Of a stretch of 64,000 bases of DNA, positions 63,524 through 64,000 are shown piece after piece. Positions within the stretch are counted from its first letter, which is position 1. The number at the start of each line of letters is the position of its first letter. The DNA comes from Vibrio sp. CAU 1672 (GTDB lineage: Bacteria > Pseudomonadota > Gammaproteobacteria > Enterobacterales > Vibrionaceae). Where the stretch lies: positions 186,001 to 250,000 of the forward strand of contig NZ_JARHUF010000001.1 of NCBI RefSeq assembly GCF_029223195.1, read 5' to 3'. A program made the position numbers and the translations under genes. The notes under the pieces were generated by a model. The model saw nothing but the letters and a program-made list of their open reading frames with translations. It did no database searches and was not told the DNA's origin.

Positions 63524-64000
63524 ATGAAGGTTCACTACTCAGCGTTGTTGGCGGCGCTTCCGATTGCACTTCTACCGGGGTGTGGTGGCGGTGGCGAAAA
63601 CACTACCTTTGAGTCCAGCCTGAACGGTTGGGTCCAAGGGGTCTATAATGTCCCCTCTGCAGAGTTGGCTAACTTATGCAGTACGCCCAGAACCGGCTTA
63701 GATCCCTATGCAGGTAACACCGCTTACCCTGACAAAGCCGGATCGGCAATGAATGAGAAAATGTTTCTCCGCGCATTCAGTAACGAAACCTATTTATGGT
63801 ATGACGAGATCCAAGATCAAAACCCGCAACAGTTCAACACGGTGCTGGATTACTTTCACTCACTAAAAACCACTGAAACAACGGCATCCGGCCAAGACAA
63901 AGACCGATTTCACTTCACCGTTCCCTACGATGAATACATAAAGTCGTCACAGTCAGGAGTGGTAGCAGGGTTTGGCTTCAACTGGTCTTTCCTTAATGCC
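63524..64000 (+). CDS. S41-family protease lipoprotein (partial, runs off the window)
   Basis: The first 159 residues are present. They start with a signal peptide and lipobox MKVHYSALLAALPIALLPGC, then a Gly-rich linker (GGGGE). The segment MNEKMFLRAFSNETYLWYDEI is the N-terminal region that many S41 (C-terminal processing/tail-specific-like) proteases carry before their PDZ domain. The catalytic domain lies beyond the window. The pattern and lipobox suggest an envelope-attached protease. Confidence 0.8.
   Translation, partial: MKVHYSALLAALPIALLPGCGGGGENTTFESSLNGWVQGVYNVPSAELANLCSTPRTGLDPYAGNTAYPDKAGSAMNEKMFLRAFSNETYLWYDEIQDQNPQQFNTVLDYFHSLKTTETTASGQDKDRFHFTVPYDEYIKSSQSGVVAGFGFNWSFLNA

Overview
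The window is a stretch of a gamma-proteobacterial chromosome, almost certainly Vibrionaceae. The basis is protein-level family recognition: a GntR-controlled prpBC-acnD-prpF-prpE methylcitrate operon, a tandem glycine riboswitch in front of an AGCS alanine/glycine symporter, a zwf-pgl-gnd operon, MetJ-type boxes before metA, and an AttH/FtsX/ABC-ATPase set. The GC content looks moderate. There are no rRNA or tRNA genes, no insertion sequences, no CRISPR arrays and no clear prophage, so this is mostly backbone with a few accessory catabolic islands. The species cannot be told from the sequence alone.

Layout. (1) 1-8951: a partial GNAT gene, then the propionate (2-methylcitrate) operon on the minus strand, headed by its GntR regulator and a palindromic operator cluster. 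(2) 9130-13464: a TSUP permease, an orphan TAXI periplasmic receptor, a GAF/HD-GYP-like gene broken by a frameshift, and two small proteins (46 and 67 aa). (3) 13497-17249: gnd, pgl and zwf (oxidative pentose phosphate pathway), with a 1.2 kb leader region that holds two strong plus-strand terminators not explained by any confident gene. (4) 18454-23168: a four-gene export operon (TolC, HlyD and two ABC-2 permeases) with no ATPase. (5) 23493-28095: a membrane diguanylate cyclase, a secreted fasciclin protein and an LTA-synthase-like phosphotransferase. (6) 28561-34068: an envelope coiled-coil protein with a 52-aa membrane partner, the glycine riboswitch with AGCS symporter, a LysE exporter and an M32 carboxypeptidase. 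(7) 34171-39348: a frameshifted DUF2817 peptidase-like gene, a hypothetical protein and a two-gene FAD oxidoreductase operon. (8) 39778-44948: a GPH-family sugar transporter and a very large GH94 phosphorylase behind twin LacI-type operators. (9) 45256-47537: LysR/DoxX divergent pair and an LHPP-like HAD phosphatase. (10) 47706-52892: a catabolic island with BCCT transporter, mandelate-racemase-type enolase, split UxaA-family dehydratase and a divergent GntR regulator with two matching palindromes. (11) 53071-57333: AttH lipoprotein, FtsX permease and ABC ATPase. (12) 57715-64000: small housekeeping genes (DUF3297, GNAT, VOC, thpR), metA, a PilW-like TPR lipoprotein and the start of an S41 protease lipoprotein.

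The least conventional parts are the BCCT/enolase/split-UxaA island, whose substrate cannot be assigned from known pathways; the ATPase-less ABC-2 exporter; the FAD-enzyme pair; the unexplained transcripts between zwf and tolC; and two otherwise well-conserved genes each broken by what looks like a single lost base.
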